A stretch of 64,000 nucleotides of DNA from JADFQT01 sp965216025 (lineage in GTDB: Bacteria > Chloroflexota > Dehalococcoidia > Lucifugimonadales > UBA3495), in NCBI GenBank assembly GCA_965216025.1, contig CBDCEX010000018.1:558001-622000 (forward strand), given 5' to 3'. Every line of letters begins with the position of its first letter. The stretch's first letter is position 1. A model generated the notes under the pieces. The model did not search any database, was not told the origin of the DNA, and was given only the letters and a program-made list of their open reading frames with translations. Positions 43,975 to 52,454 of this stretch are shown here, in pieces. The translations under genes were made by a program, and so were the position numbers.

Positions 43975-46236
43975 ATGCCTGTCACCAAAGAAATATTGGA
44001 TGAAATAGCCCTCAGTCCGGCGGAGTACCAGCTGATACTGGACCGCCTGGACCGAGAGCCCAATCCAGTTGAATTGGGCATGTTCGGCGCGCTCTGGAGT
44101 GAACACTGCGGATATAAACACTCCCGGCCCTTGCTGGGGCTCCTGCCCAGCCGGTCTCCCCTCACTTTGTCCCGCGCCGGGGCTGAAAACGCCGGAGCCA
44201 TCGACATCGGTGATGGCCTAGCGGTGGTGTTCAAAGTGGAGTCCCACAACCACCCCTCGGCCGTGGAGCCCTTTCAGGGAGCCGCGACCGGAGTGGGAGG
44301 GATAGTACGCGACATCCTGGCTATGGGCGCCCGCCCCATTGCGCTGCTCAATTCGCTGAGGTTTGGCCCCCTGGACCGGCCCCAAAACCGGCACCTCTTC
44401 TACGGCGTTGTGGGTGGCATCTCCTGGTACGGCAACTGTATCGGCGTTCCCGACGTGGGCGGCGAGATCTATTTCGACGCCTCCTACAACGGGAATCCTC
44501 TGGTTAACGCCATGTGCGTGGGTCTGGTGGAAAAAGAAAACATCGCCACCGCCGCCGCCACTACCGCCGGACATCTGCTTTTGCTGGCCGGCGCGGATAC
44601 CGGCCGGGACGGCATCCACGGCGCGTCGGGCCTGGCGTCCCGCTCCTTTGAAGAGGAGCAGGAGCTGCGTCCCACGGTGCAGGTGGGGAATCCCTTCCTG
44701 GAAAAAATATTGATTGAAGCCTGCCTGGAGGCTCTCGCCACCGGCGGGGTGCCGGCGATTCAGGACTTGGGAGCTGCCGGTTTGACCAGCGCCGCGATGG
44801 AATCGGCGGCCCGGGGTGGGAGAGGAGTTCTGCTTGACGTTTCCCGGGTGCACCGCCGGGAGTCCGGCATGACCGCCTATGAGGTTATGTTGTCGGAATC
44901 TCAGGAGAGAATGCTTCTGGTGGTGCCGCCGGACCGCCTGCCCGAGATATCCCGGGTGTTCGATCGATGGGATATACCTCTGGCAGAGATCGGGCAGGTT
45001 ACCCGGGAGGCCGAGGCCAAGATAGTGGACGAAACCCGCCTGCTGGCCCACCTGCCGTTGCAGCCCCTGACCGATGCTCCCCGATACCGGCTGGAGGGCC
45101 GCCAGTCGGAGGAGCAGAAGCAAAGGCAGCGCCTTTCCCTCTCCCAGGTACCCCTGCCGGATTGCGGTCCCGCACAGATTCTGCTCCGCTTATTAGCCTC
45201 CCCGAATATCGCCAGCAAGCACAGCGTTTACCGCCAATATGACAATCAGGTTCAGACCAACACCGTAGTTGGGCCGGGTAGCGACGCCGCGCTCTTGCGG
45301 ATCAAGGGCACCGCCAAGGCAATCGCGCTAACCATCGATGGCAACGGCCGCTACTGCTATCTGGATCCCTATCGCGGCGGGCAGATCGCGGTGTCCGAGG
45401 CCTGCCGCAACTTGTCTTGTTCCGGGGCCGAACCCCTGGCCTTGACCGACTGCCTGAATTTCGGAAATCCGGAAAAACCCGACATTTACTACCAGCTGGA
45501 GCAGGCAATCCGGGGTATGGCGCGAGCCTGCCGGGTGCTGGAGGTGCCGGTGGTCAGCGGCAACGTTAGCCTGTACAACGAGTCCCAGGGACAGTCTATC
45601 TTTCCCACCCCGGTGGTGGGAGGACTGGGCCTGCTGGAGGATGTCAGGCTGCACGCCCGGTCTGCTTTTCCCGAGGAAGGCCTGCTGGTCATGCTTATGG
45701 GCAGTGCGGATTGGAGCGCCAAGGCGCCGGATTTGGCGGGCAGCGAATACCTGCGACTGATACACGGTCTGGTAGCGGGTCGACCTTATATCCGCCTGGA
45801 GCTGGAGAAACGGGTTCAAACCTTGTGCCGGCGGGCCATCGGTCGCGGCCTGCTGGCTTCGGCCCACGACTGCTCCGACGGCGGATTGGCCACGACGCTG
45901 GCCGAATGCTGTATGACCGGGGCCCCTTCTTCAGGCTCCGGTCCGGCCAGTCCGCAGGGAGAATTGATGGGCTTTCGGGGCGGCCAGGCTTTCTCCCGCC
46001 TGCCGAGACGTTGGGACCCGGCCCTGTTTGGTGAGGGGCAATCCCGCATTGTGGTATCCTTAGCCCCGGGACACCGGGCGACACTGGAGCAGATGGCAAC
46101 AGAGCTGCGTGTTCCCCTTATGGAGCTGGGTGTAACGGGCGGCGACCGGTTTCAGCTGGGTCCGATGTTGGACCTGCCGGTCAGAGAAATCGCGGAGGCT
46201 TGGGGTGGTGGACTGGAGCGGGCCCTAGCGGGCTAG
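43975..46236 (+). CDS. purL: FGAM synthase, synthetase subunit PurL
   Basis: Small-type PurL, about 753 residues, which converts FGAR to FGAM with PurQ and, in known systems, the small PurS bridge. LWSEHCGYKHSRPLL (about 37), FKVESHNHPSAVEPFQGAATGVGG in two adjoining blocks (about 85-108), IQDLGAAGLTSAAMES and the C-terminal DCSDGGLATTLAECC are visible. I use ATG 43975; a TTG at 43966 is also open. No purS gene lies in this cluster. Confidence 0.95.
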   Translation: MPVTKEILDEIALSPAEYQLILDRLDREPNPVELGMFGALWSEHCGYKHSRPLLGLLPSRSPLTLSRAGAENAGAIDIGDGLAVVFKVESHNHPSAVEPFQGAATGVGGIVRDILAMGARPIALLNSLRFGPLDRPQNRHLFYGVVGGISWYGNCIGVPDVGGEIYFDASYNGNPLVNAMCVGLVEKENIATAAATTAGHLLLLAGADTGRDGIHGASGLASRSFEEEQELRPTVQVGNPFLEKILIEACLEALATGGVPAIQDLGAAGLTSAAMESAARGGRGVLLDVSRVHRRESGMTAYEVMLSESQERMLLVVPPDRLPEISRVFDRWDIPLAEIGQVTREAEAKIVDETRLLAHLPLQPLTDAPRYRLEGRQSEEQKQRQRLSLSQVPLPDCGPAQILLRLLASPNIASKHSVYRQYDNQVQTNTVVGPGSDAALLRIKGTAKAIALTIDGNGRYCYLDPYRGGQIAVSEACRNLSCSGAEPLALTDCLNFGNPEKPDIYYQLEQAIRGMARACRVLEVPVVSGNVSLYNESQGQSIFPTPVVGGLGLLEDVRLHARSAFPEEGLLVMLMGSADWSAKAPDLAGSEYLRLIHGLVAGRPYIRLELEKRVQTLCRRAIGRGLLASAHDCSDGGLATTLAECCMTGAPSSGSGPASPQGELMGFRGGQAFSRLPRRWDPALFGEGQSRIVVSLAPGHRATLEQMATELRVPLMELGVTGGDRFQLGPMLDLPVREIAEAWGGGLERALAG

Positions 46237-46331
46237 GGAAGTATTTTACCAATGCCAAAGTGAATCCTGTGGAGTCGGCGTTGCGTTCCATGTAGATCCC
46301 AGCTTGGTTTTGGTTTGGCAGGAGGTATCCG

Positions 46332-47576
46332 GTGAGCGCTCCTCCCCTGCGGGTACTGTTCCTGACTCCTTATTTCCGGCCCTACCTGGGAGGAATCGAA
46401 AGGGCCATCGAGCAGCTGTCCTTCCAGGTTATGCAGTCGGAGCAGGTGGAGGCGGTGGCGGTTCTGACCACCAAATACGCCTTCCCGAGAATCCCGCACC
46501 CGGAATGGGCCGACCGGGATGTCACACCAGAGGGCATATCCATCTTGCGGCTCCGGGGCTATCCCAAACGCTCCATCCCCCTATACTCGGTTCCCCTGGT
46601 TTGGTTTCCTCCCAGCCAGGTACGCCGCTACCTCCAGGAGTTCCAGCCCAATATAGTGCATTTTGTCGGCGACGGCTGGTTCTGGGGTCATTTCTGGAGC
46701 TGGTTCTGGTTCCGGCAGCGAGCCGGGTTTATCTTCACCCCTTCTTACCACACCCTGCCTCTTTCCCGCTGGTGGCTGCGGCCGATCAACGGGTTCATAT
46801 GCAATGTGATGGACCAGGTGGTAGCCCTGACCCGTCAAGAGGCGATACAGGTTGCGCGGGACTACTGGGTCCGCCCAGCCAGGCAAGCGGTCATCGGATG
46901 GGGGGCTTCTCCCCTAAGTAACCCCCAGCAGGTTGGGATTGAAACTGCCACGCCGGAAGGTGGGGAGACAGCTTCCCAGGCAGCTTCTTCGTCAGATTCA
47001 GAAAGATCGCCGGTTGACATCCTTTGCGTCGGGAGACTGGGTGAGCATAAAGGCCAGGGTTGGTTGCTGGAATCCTACCGGCAGGCCCGGGACCGATTTA
47101 ATCGCCCGGCGCGTTTGATCCTGATCGGGCGGGATGAAGGAGGGGAATCAGCGCTGCGGGAAGAGGTGCGGCAGTCGGGTCTGGAAGAGGAAGTGCTTTT
47201 TACCGGCGAGCTGGAGGACTCGGAGCTGGTGGACCGGTATGCCCGCGCCGATCTGTTCGTCCTGTTTTCCCGCTATGAGGCCTTCGGTCTGGTTTATTTC
47301 GAGGCAATGATCGCGGGCGTGCCGGTGCTGACCCATGACGTGGGAGCGAACCGGGAGCTGCTGACCAGGGGAGCCGTGGTGGTACCGCCCTTCGACCGGC
47401 CAGCGGCCGTCGAGGAGTTGGTGCGGCTGGTCAACGATGCTGATTATCGAAGGAACCTGGGCCAGGAGGGCAAAGGATATGCCCTGGAAGATTTCACCTG
47501 GTCCGCTGTGGCCGATAAATATCTGGCAATTTACCAAAGCGCCCGGATACGAAAGAATCGAGGTAAGAGTAATTGA
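46332..47576 (+). CDS. GT4-family glycosyltransferase
   Basis: 414-residue GT-B fold retaining glycosyltransferase. The N-terminal acceptor domain begins RVLFLTPYFRPYLGGIERAI. The C-terminal donor domain shows ILCVGRLGEHKGQGWLLES and the E-x7-E block RYEAFGLVYFEAMIAG near 315. The acceptor and sugar are not readable. Its stop overlaps the start of the next gene (TTGA), and that gene is a GH63-type hydrolase, so the pair probably works on the same small glycoside. No signal peptide. Confidence 0.88.
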   Translation: MSAPPLRVLFLTPYFRPYLGGIERAIEQLSFQVMQSEQVEAVAVLTTKYAFPRIPHPEWADRDVTPEGISILRLRGYPKRSIPLYSVPLVWFPPSQVRRYLQEFQPNIVHFVGDGWFWGHFWSWFWFRQRAGFIFTPSYHTLPLSRWWLRPINGFICNVMDQVVALTRQEAIQVARDYWVRPARQAVIGWGASPLSNPQQVGIETATPEGGETASQAASSSDSERSPVDILCVGRLGEHKGQGWLLESYRQARDRFNRPARLILIGRDEGGESALREEVRQSGLEEEVLFTGELEDSELVDRYARADLFVLFSRYEAFGLVYFEAMIAGVPVLTHDVGANRELLTRGAVVVPPFDRPAAVEELVRLVNDADYRRNLGQEGKGYALEDFTWSAVADKYLAIYQSARIRKNRGKSN

Positions 47577-48814
47577 ATCGCGAAGAGCTGGAGGCCGGGG
47601 CCCGTAATATCCTGCTATCCAATCTCAGGAAGGGGGTTGCCGACTGGAATGGCAAGGAGTTCAGTTTTGTCGTTCCCTCGCTCCGTGGCTACCCCTTTCA
47701 GTGGTTTTGGGACTCCTGCTTCCACGCCATTGCCCTGACCCACCTGGACTTGGAGCAGGCCAAAGCTGAGCTGACCACCCTGATGAGTGGGGCCCTGCCC
47801 GACGGGTTCATTCCTCACATCATATTCTGGGAAATGGAAAAACAGCCCGATTTCCTCAGCCGCAACATTGTGGGAATGACCTCGCCCAACTACAGCTCGA
47901 CCATTCAACCGCCCATTTTGGCCTACGCGGTGGAACGGGTGTATCGGGCCACCGGCGATGAGGATTTCAAGCAGACAGCCCTGCCGGTTTTGACAGCCTT
48001 CTATCGCTGGTTGCGAGTAAATCGGGACCCGGACGATGACGGCCTAATTGCGGTGATCCAGCCCGAGGAGGCCGGAACCGACTGCTCACCCAAGTATGAC
48101 GAAGTCTTGGGATTGGAGGAGTTGAGCAACCGGGGCTTCATAACCGCGCTCAGGAAGGTGTATGAGGCCTACGAGCCCCTGCGCGGAGACGACCTGGCGA
48201 TTCTGTCGGCGGACATATTCCACGTCGAGGATGTGCTGGTCAACTCCATCTATGCCTTCGGCCTGCGGGCATTGGTCAGGCTGCTGGGAGATTCCCCGGA
48301 GGCTGCCGAGGAGATCGCTGAGTTCCGACGGGAGGCCGACAGGACCCGGAACGCGCTGGTAGCCAAGTGCTGGGATGAAGAGGCCGGCGCCTTCTTCGAC
48401 CTTTCCGGTGTCGCCGAAACGCCGGTGAAAGTGGTCACCATCAGCTCATTGATGCCGCTCATTCTAGATGACCTACCCCGGCCGATAGTGGAGCGACTGG
48501 TTGAGCGTTGGGTAAGCTCAGAAAAGGATTTCTGGCTACCCTACCCGCTGCCTTCCGTACCGGCTTCCGACCCCAAGTTCATGCCCGGCAACCCCCACGG
48601 CTTCATCTGGCGGGGTCCCACTTGGATCAACACCAACTGGTTCTTATCCCACGCCTTGAGAGGCCACGGCTATACTGAATTGGCGGCTACTATAGTAGCC
48701 AAAAGCCACGAAGCCATCGAGAAATCCGGGTACCGGGAGTATTACGAGCCCTATACCGGGGAAGGTCTGGGGGCCAGGGATTTCGGATGGTCGACCCTGA
48801 TCCTGGATTTTTGA
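47573..48814 (+). CDS. GH63 / MGH1-like glycoside hydrolase
   Basis: 413-residue (alpha/alpha)6-barrel protein resembling mannosyl/glucosylglycerate hydrolases. YPFQWFWDSCFHAIAL near 37-52, SRNIVGMTSPNYSSTIQPP and the C-terminal WRGPTWINTNWFLSHAL, then YTGEGLGARDFGWST, are family blocks; an Asp in WDS and a Glu in the C-terminal half are the expected acid/base pair. TTG start coupled to the glycosyltransferase. The combination suggests turnover of a compatible solute such as glucosylglycerate, by inference. Confidence 0.82.
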   Translation: MNREELEAGARNILLSNLRKGVADWNGKEFSFVVPSLRGYPFQWFWDSCFHAIALTHLDLEQAKAELTTLMSGALPDGFIPHIIFWEMEKQPDFLSRNIVGMTSPNYSSTIQPPILAYAVERVYRATGDEDFKQTALPVLTAFYRWLRVNRDPDDDGLIAVIQPEEAGTDCSPKYDEVLGLEELSNRGFITALRKVYEAYEPLRGDDLAILSADIFHVEDVLVNSIYAFGLRALVRLLGDSPEAAEEIAEFRREADRTRNALVAKCWDEEAGAFFDLSGVAETPVKVVTISSLMPLILDDLPRPIVERLVERWVSSEKDFWLPYPLPSVPASDPKFMPGNPHGFIWRGPTWINTNWFLSHALRGHGYTELAATIVAKSHEAIEKSGYREYYEPYTGEGLGARDFGWSTLILDF

Positions 48815-48903
48815 GGGGTGGGGTGTAGGGGGATATGTCAAAAGCCCGGTGTCTTGTCCGAGTTGGAGTAGAACATTAGATATCCCGGGAGAAGGTGACA
48901 GAG

Positions 48904-49043
48904 CCCCTTCTCCCTTAATGGGAGAAGGTTGGGATGAGGGTGATACCCCTCACCTCAGTCCTCTCCCACAAGGGGAGAGGATGCCGAAGCCAAATGGGTA
49001 TGACCCGTTGAGCCTGCAAGTCAAGGAATTTATTAAACACGCT
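48904..49043 (-). repeat. double-hairpin dispersed repeat, copy 2 (inverted)
   Basis: Nearly identical to the reverse complement of 41747-41892, including the flank GGCTTCGG and CCTTGACTT. The hairpins are CCTTCTCCCttaatGGGAGAAGG and CCTCTCCC/GGGAGAGG. The IS701/IS4-like element begins at its far end. The 249-base gap after the hydrolase gene holds nothing else. Confidence 0.75.
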
Positions 49044-49047
49044 CTAA

Positions 49048-50523
49048 GCTCGACTTTGTACATTCAAGCGGCATAACAAAGGGAATCTAAGATTCGTTCA
49101 AACATAGGTCGAGACACTTTCCGGATGTCTGGTTTTGTAGGGGACATGCAAAAAGTCTCAGAAACAGGCCACAGCTGATGACGAACCAGGGCGATGGCGT
49201 CGGAGAAGGTGGGCAACCTTTTGGCATACCAGGCGGCCGAGCGCAGCGGAAATCCCTGGTTTCCCGCCAGCAAATGCGCTGCCAGGGTCACCCAGGAGAA
49301 AAGACCGAAGAGGACTGGCGTGGTCCGGGCGATGGCCCGGTCAGACCACTGGCGCTGGGTTTCGACTCCCAGGTGAGCGCGTACTTCTTGGAAGGTCACT
49401 TCCAGCTGCCAGCGCAACACAAACCATTGGATGATTTGGGTGGGCGCCACGTTGAGGTCGGTACACAATAACGCTTGGGGCCGGAACTCACCCAAGGGGT
49501 CACGAATCAAGACCCACCGAATAGGTACTGGCGATTTACCCTGATGATACCAGACTGCGCTGTGGGAGGCGATTTCCAGCAAGCGGTGGGTATTGTCATA
49601 CCAGTCGACCGTTACGGTATTCCAAAGGGTTGTTGGGTGGCCAAGGAGGTCTTTTAGGGTAGGCAGCCGCTTACCCTTGAGCCGGGGACGCCCTAACTGG
49701 CCAGGGGAGCGAGGCGGAACCGGTTCGTATAGAGCGGCATCCAGACGCAGCCGGGTGATGAAAGTCACAGGAGAGGCCATAAATTGGCAAAAGTGCAGCA
49801 AGTCCAGAACGGCGTAGCTGCTGTCGGCTACCAGTACCAGGGGTCGCCGGGGCAACCAGCGCCGGAGTTGCAGAATCATCTGGCGGGCCCAATCGGTGAG
49901 CTTTTTGTGCCGCTGCCCCCGTTCCCGGTGAAACCGCTCCGAAGGTGCCAACACCGTCAGGAAAGGCAAGGCCCAGACCCGGCCAGCCCAAGGAATGGGG
50001 GCCAACCACATCAAACTAACCCAGCGCAACCCGCTGGCTTTTACGAAATGGCCCTGGCTGGAACGGACCCCATCTCGGTAAATGCCTTTGGCCGAAATCC
50101 GCTTCCCCCGGCGGCGTTCTATGGTCTCGTCAATCCCAAACACCAGCGGCCCAATTCCAGAGTCCAGGTGGCGCAGCAGCAGAAAAAGCAAGGTCCGGCT
50201 CAATTGCAATGATGACCACCTGGCCCGATTGAGGACATGGTGATAACGAGCAAAATTCCCGTCCCGGCTCAGTCCCATGACCCGCAGGGCCGAGGTCACG
50301 GTACGCTTGCCTGGGGAGAGGATAGCACCGACCAGCAGCAACTGGGCTTTCTCCCAAGTTTTGGCCTGAAAGATTGTGCCAAAGGGCTCCAGTAACCTTA
50401 TAATCGACACCGGGCGAGTAAGCACTCTCTTGACCTCTCGTGATGGTTTGGTCAAGGGAGCTTACCCTGCCTAATAACCCTCGCTCATTCCTTTCTTCAG
50501 CCCAGTTTTGTACAAAGTCGAGC
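49048..50523 (-). mobile_element. IS701/IS4-like element (about 1476 bp)
   Basis: The ends are GCTCGACTTTGTACA at 49048 and the perfect complement ending at 50523. They are flanked by TAA, or CTAA if the boundary is shifted by one (49044-49047 and 50523-50526), which resembles the YTAR target of IS701-like elements. A single transposase gene fills it. The family call rests on ends and general transposase shape, so it is tentative. Confidence 0.75.
49064..50455 (-). CDS. DDE transposase (IS701/IS4-like)
   Basis: 463 residues. LVFGIDETIERRRGKRI supplies the first catalytic Asp, LVLVADSSYAVLDLL the second, and VLRWQLEVTFQEVRAHLGVE the Glu, the Y-(2)-R-(3)-E-like block of IS4 relatives. The N-terminus NFARYHHVLNRARW is typical of a group common in environmental genomes. 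The gene is intact and seems capable of function. Confidence 0.85.
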   Translation of the reverse strand: MTKPSREVKRVLTRPVSIIRLLEPFGTIFQAKTWEKAQLLLVGAILSPGKRTVTSALRVMGLSRDGNFARYHHVLNRARWSSLQLSRTLLFLLLRHLDSGIGPLVFGIDETIERRRGKRISAKGIYRDGVRSSQGHFVKASGLRWVSLMWLAPIPWAGRVWALPFLTVLAPSERFHRERGQRHKKLTDWARQMILQLRRWLPRRPLVLVADSSYAVLDLLHFCQFMASPVTFITRLRLDAALYEPVPPRSPGQLGRPRLKGKRLPTLKDLLGHPTTLWNTVTVDWYDNTHRLLEIASHSAVWYHQGKSPVPIRWVLIRDPLGEFRPQALLCTDLNVAPTQIIQWFVLRWQLEVTFQEVRAHLGVETQRQWSDRAIARTTPVLFGLFSWVTLAAHLLAGNQGFPLRSAAWYAKRLPTFSDAIALVRHQLWPVSETFCMSPTKPDIRKVSRPMFERILDSLCYAA

Positions 50524-50550
50524 TAAGAGGGTGTGGGAGAATTGACCCAG

Positions 50551-50634
50551 CACTGTCATTTCGAGGAGTCCGCCTAATGGGGACGACGCGGCAATCTCAG
50601 TCCCGGAGATCGCTTCGCTTCGCTCGCAATGACT
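50551..50634 (+). repeat. palindromic intergenic repeat
   Basis: CACTGTCATTTCGAGGAGTC at the left and CGCTTCGCTCGCAATGAC at the right are near-complementary, with a GC-rich centre (GACGACGCGGCAATCTC). Palindromes of this general type are common in many environmental genomes. It separates the IS from the NYN gene. Confidence 0.6.
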
Positions 50635-50670
50635 TCTCAATCAGGATGTAGGGGGTAATCCGGGCAGGAG

Positions 50671-52368
50671 TCAGGAGCGGGAGAAAAACCTTAGTACCTT
50701 ACCCAAACCGGTAGATGGGTCTGCCTCCTCCAGCTCCTGGGGGCTTGGGAATTCCCCTTCCGTCGATTCCATAGGCGGCAGAGTTAGGGGGTTGGCTTCA
50801 CCCACTGCTGCCTGCGCTGACGGTTCAGGCCCAGGCACGGACTCCAACTCGGGATACTCTGAGGAGATCTGCATGACCTTAACCACCAGCGGGTGATTCC
50901 GGTCCAGGTTAAAAGTGCGGCGCCGACGGCTGCGGCCGGTGTCTTCATCCTGACCGGTGTGCCAACCCCGCTGAAACACGCCAGCGTCGCTCAAGCTCCG
51001 GATCAGGCGGGTGACGTAGATTCGGGAATGCATCGGCGCCCAACGCTGGGTAATTTCCTCGTTTTCTACCTTCAGCCCCTCGCCCAAAGCTAAGCAAACT
51101 TCCCCTACCAGGAAGTTGAAAGCGACGTGACTAATGCCTTCCCGGTGTTCCAGGTTGTCGGCCATGACTATCAAATCGGCTACCCGGCGTCCGTCCAGCC
51201 CATCTCCCGGCCCTTCTGGTAGCTGGATATCGGACAGTTCCTCAGCCAGCAGGGGTGCCAGGCCTGGCTGGTCGCTGCGAGTTGAGGGTTGCACCGCGGG
51301 TTTGGTCAGGCTTTCCGGCTGACCCTTGCGGCCCCTTCTTGGCGGGGCCTGGGGTCCGGCGGTCTGGGGCGACTCCGCCAGCTCTAAACCGGCCCCGTTG
51401 GTTACCATGCCGGCTACCTCTCCGCCGGCTACCTCTCCGCCGGCTACCTCTCCGCCGGCTACCTCTCCGCCGGCGGTAGTGGCTGCGGTAGTCTCCACTC
51501 CCTGTTCCTGGGGATCGGGCTCGTCGGCCATCAGCACCCAGTCCACCAGTCCCACGGTGACCAGTTTTATGTTGCCTTCCTGAGCCACTCGCTGCATCAG
51601 TTTTTTGAATCCGGAGTAGCCCAACTTCTTTTCGTCGAAGCCAGGAATTTGGCGCGTTACCCGCTGCTTCAAGGACGTGAGCAACGGCATGCGGCCGGCC
51701 TGACGCTCGACCCGGACGATGTCCTCGATGATGCCGATGGCGTCGGAAAGCTGTTGCCGCCCGGTGGATGTTGTTCGTCCATTGCCGCGCTCACCGACGG
51801 CGGCTGGAGCCGCTTCCGGCGGGGTAGCCGGATCCACGTCCATATCGTATAAGATCAATCCGTCCACCTGGTCGGCCAGGCGTCGGGAGGTGCTCCAGGA
51901 AACTCCGATTATGATTACCTTCTTACCCATAGCCCGCAGGGTGTTGATGACGTGGATGAAGTCGGAGTCGCCCGAAACCAGCACGTAGGTGCCGATATTG
52001 GAGTAGGAATGGGCACACTCTATGCAGTCGGCGGTCATCTTGACGTCGACACTGTTCTTTATGCGGGCGGTGCGGTAGGAATCGGCGGCGCCGACCGGCG
52101 GCAGGCGGGTTGGAACGTAAACCGGCTCAATGCCCGCCGCATATAGAGCCGGTGGGTCGTTGGTGAACTGACTCGCCCCGCGCAATTCCGGGGCCCGGCT
52201 TACCCAGTCGGCGTATGCTTTGGCCACCACCACCCGGCCGTGGTTGCCAACTTCTTCTTTGAGGGCGGATACGTTGGGAGTTCGGTGGCCCGAGGCGAGG
52301 CTGATCTTGAAGTTTTCCCAGTCGATGAAGAGGGCGACGTCGTCGCCCGAGGAGGGTGTTCCGTTCAT
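50671..52368 (-). CDS. NYN-domain protein with OST-HTH/LOTUS-type domain
   Basis: About 565 residues. The N-terminal NYN (PIN-like, LabA-type) ribonuclease domain shows VALFIDWENFKI with its Asp, VDVKMTADCIE and VSGDSDFIHVINTLR, giving the metal-binding acidic residues. At about 200-285 a LOTUS-like winged helix (KLGYSGFKKLMQRVAQEGN) is followed by a low-complexity region with four GGEVA repeats and a further helical C-terminal domain of unknown type. It is an RNA-binding or RNA-cleaving protein by inference. The start is uncertain: ATG 52368 is used, TTG 52410 is possible. IS sequences begin about 70-80 bases upstream. Confidence 0.82.
   Translation of the reverse strand: MNGTPSSGDDVALFIDWENFKISLASGHRTPNVSALKEEVGNHGRVVVAKAYADWVSRAPELRGASQFTNDPPALYAAGIEPVYVPTRLPPVGAADSYRTARIKNSVDVKMTADCIECAHSYSNIGTYVLVSGDSDFIHVINTLRAMGKKVIIIGVSWSTSRRLADQVDGLILYDMDVDPATPPEAAPAAVGERGNGRTTSTGRQQLSDAIGIIEDIVRVERQAGRMPLLTSLKQRVTRQIPGFDEKKLGYSGFKKLMQRVAQEGNIKLVTVGLVDWVLMADEPDPQEQGVETTAATTAGGEVAGGEVAGGEVAGGEVAGMVTNGAGLELAESPQTAGPQAPPRRGRKGQPESLTKPAVQPSTRSDQPGLAPLLAEELSDIQLPEGPGDGLDGRRVADLIVMADNLEHREGISHVAFNFLVGEVCLALGEGLKVENEEITQRWAPMHSRIYVTRLIRSLSDAGVFQRGWHTGQDEDTGRSRRRRTFNLDRNHPLVVKVMQISSEYPELESVPGPEPSAQAAVGEANPLTLPPMESTEGEFPSPQELEEADPSTGLGKVLRFFSRS
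51409..51468 (-). repeat. 15-bp coding tandem repeat (GGEVA x4)
   Basis: Four copies of a 15-base unit (plus-strand GCCGGCTACCTCTCC) encode AGGEV-type repeats in the linker of the NYN protein. The copies are identical, which suggests recent expansion or length variation. Confidence 0.85.
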
Positions 52369-52454
52369 GTTGATAAAAAATCCAGTCCCACGTTTGGGGG
52401 TATGCCTCAAGTGTATGCCTCGGCCCGGGTAGAGTCAAGGCAAGGACGGTCAGG

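Noticed and set aside
44218..45123. 301-codon minus-strand frame
   Set aside because: Shadow of purL; His/Gly-rich composition typical of antisense frames.
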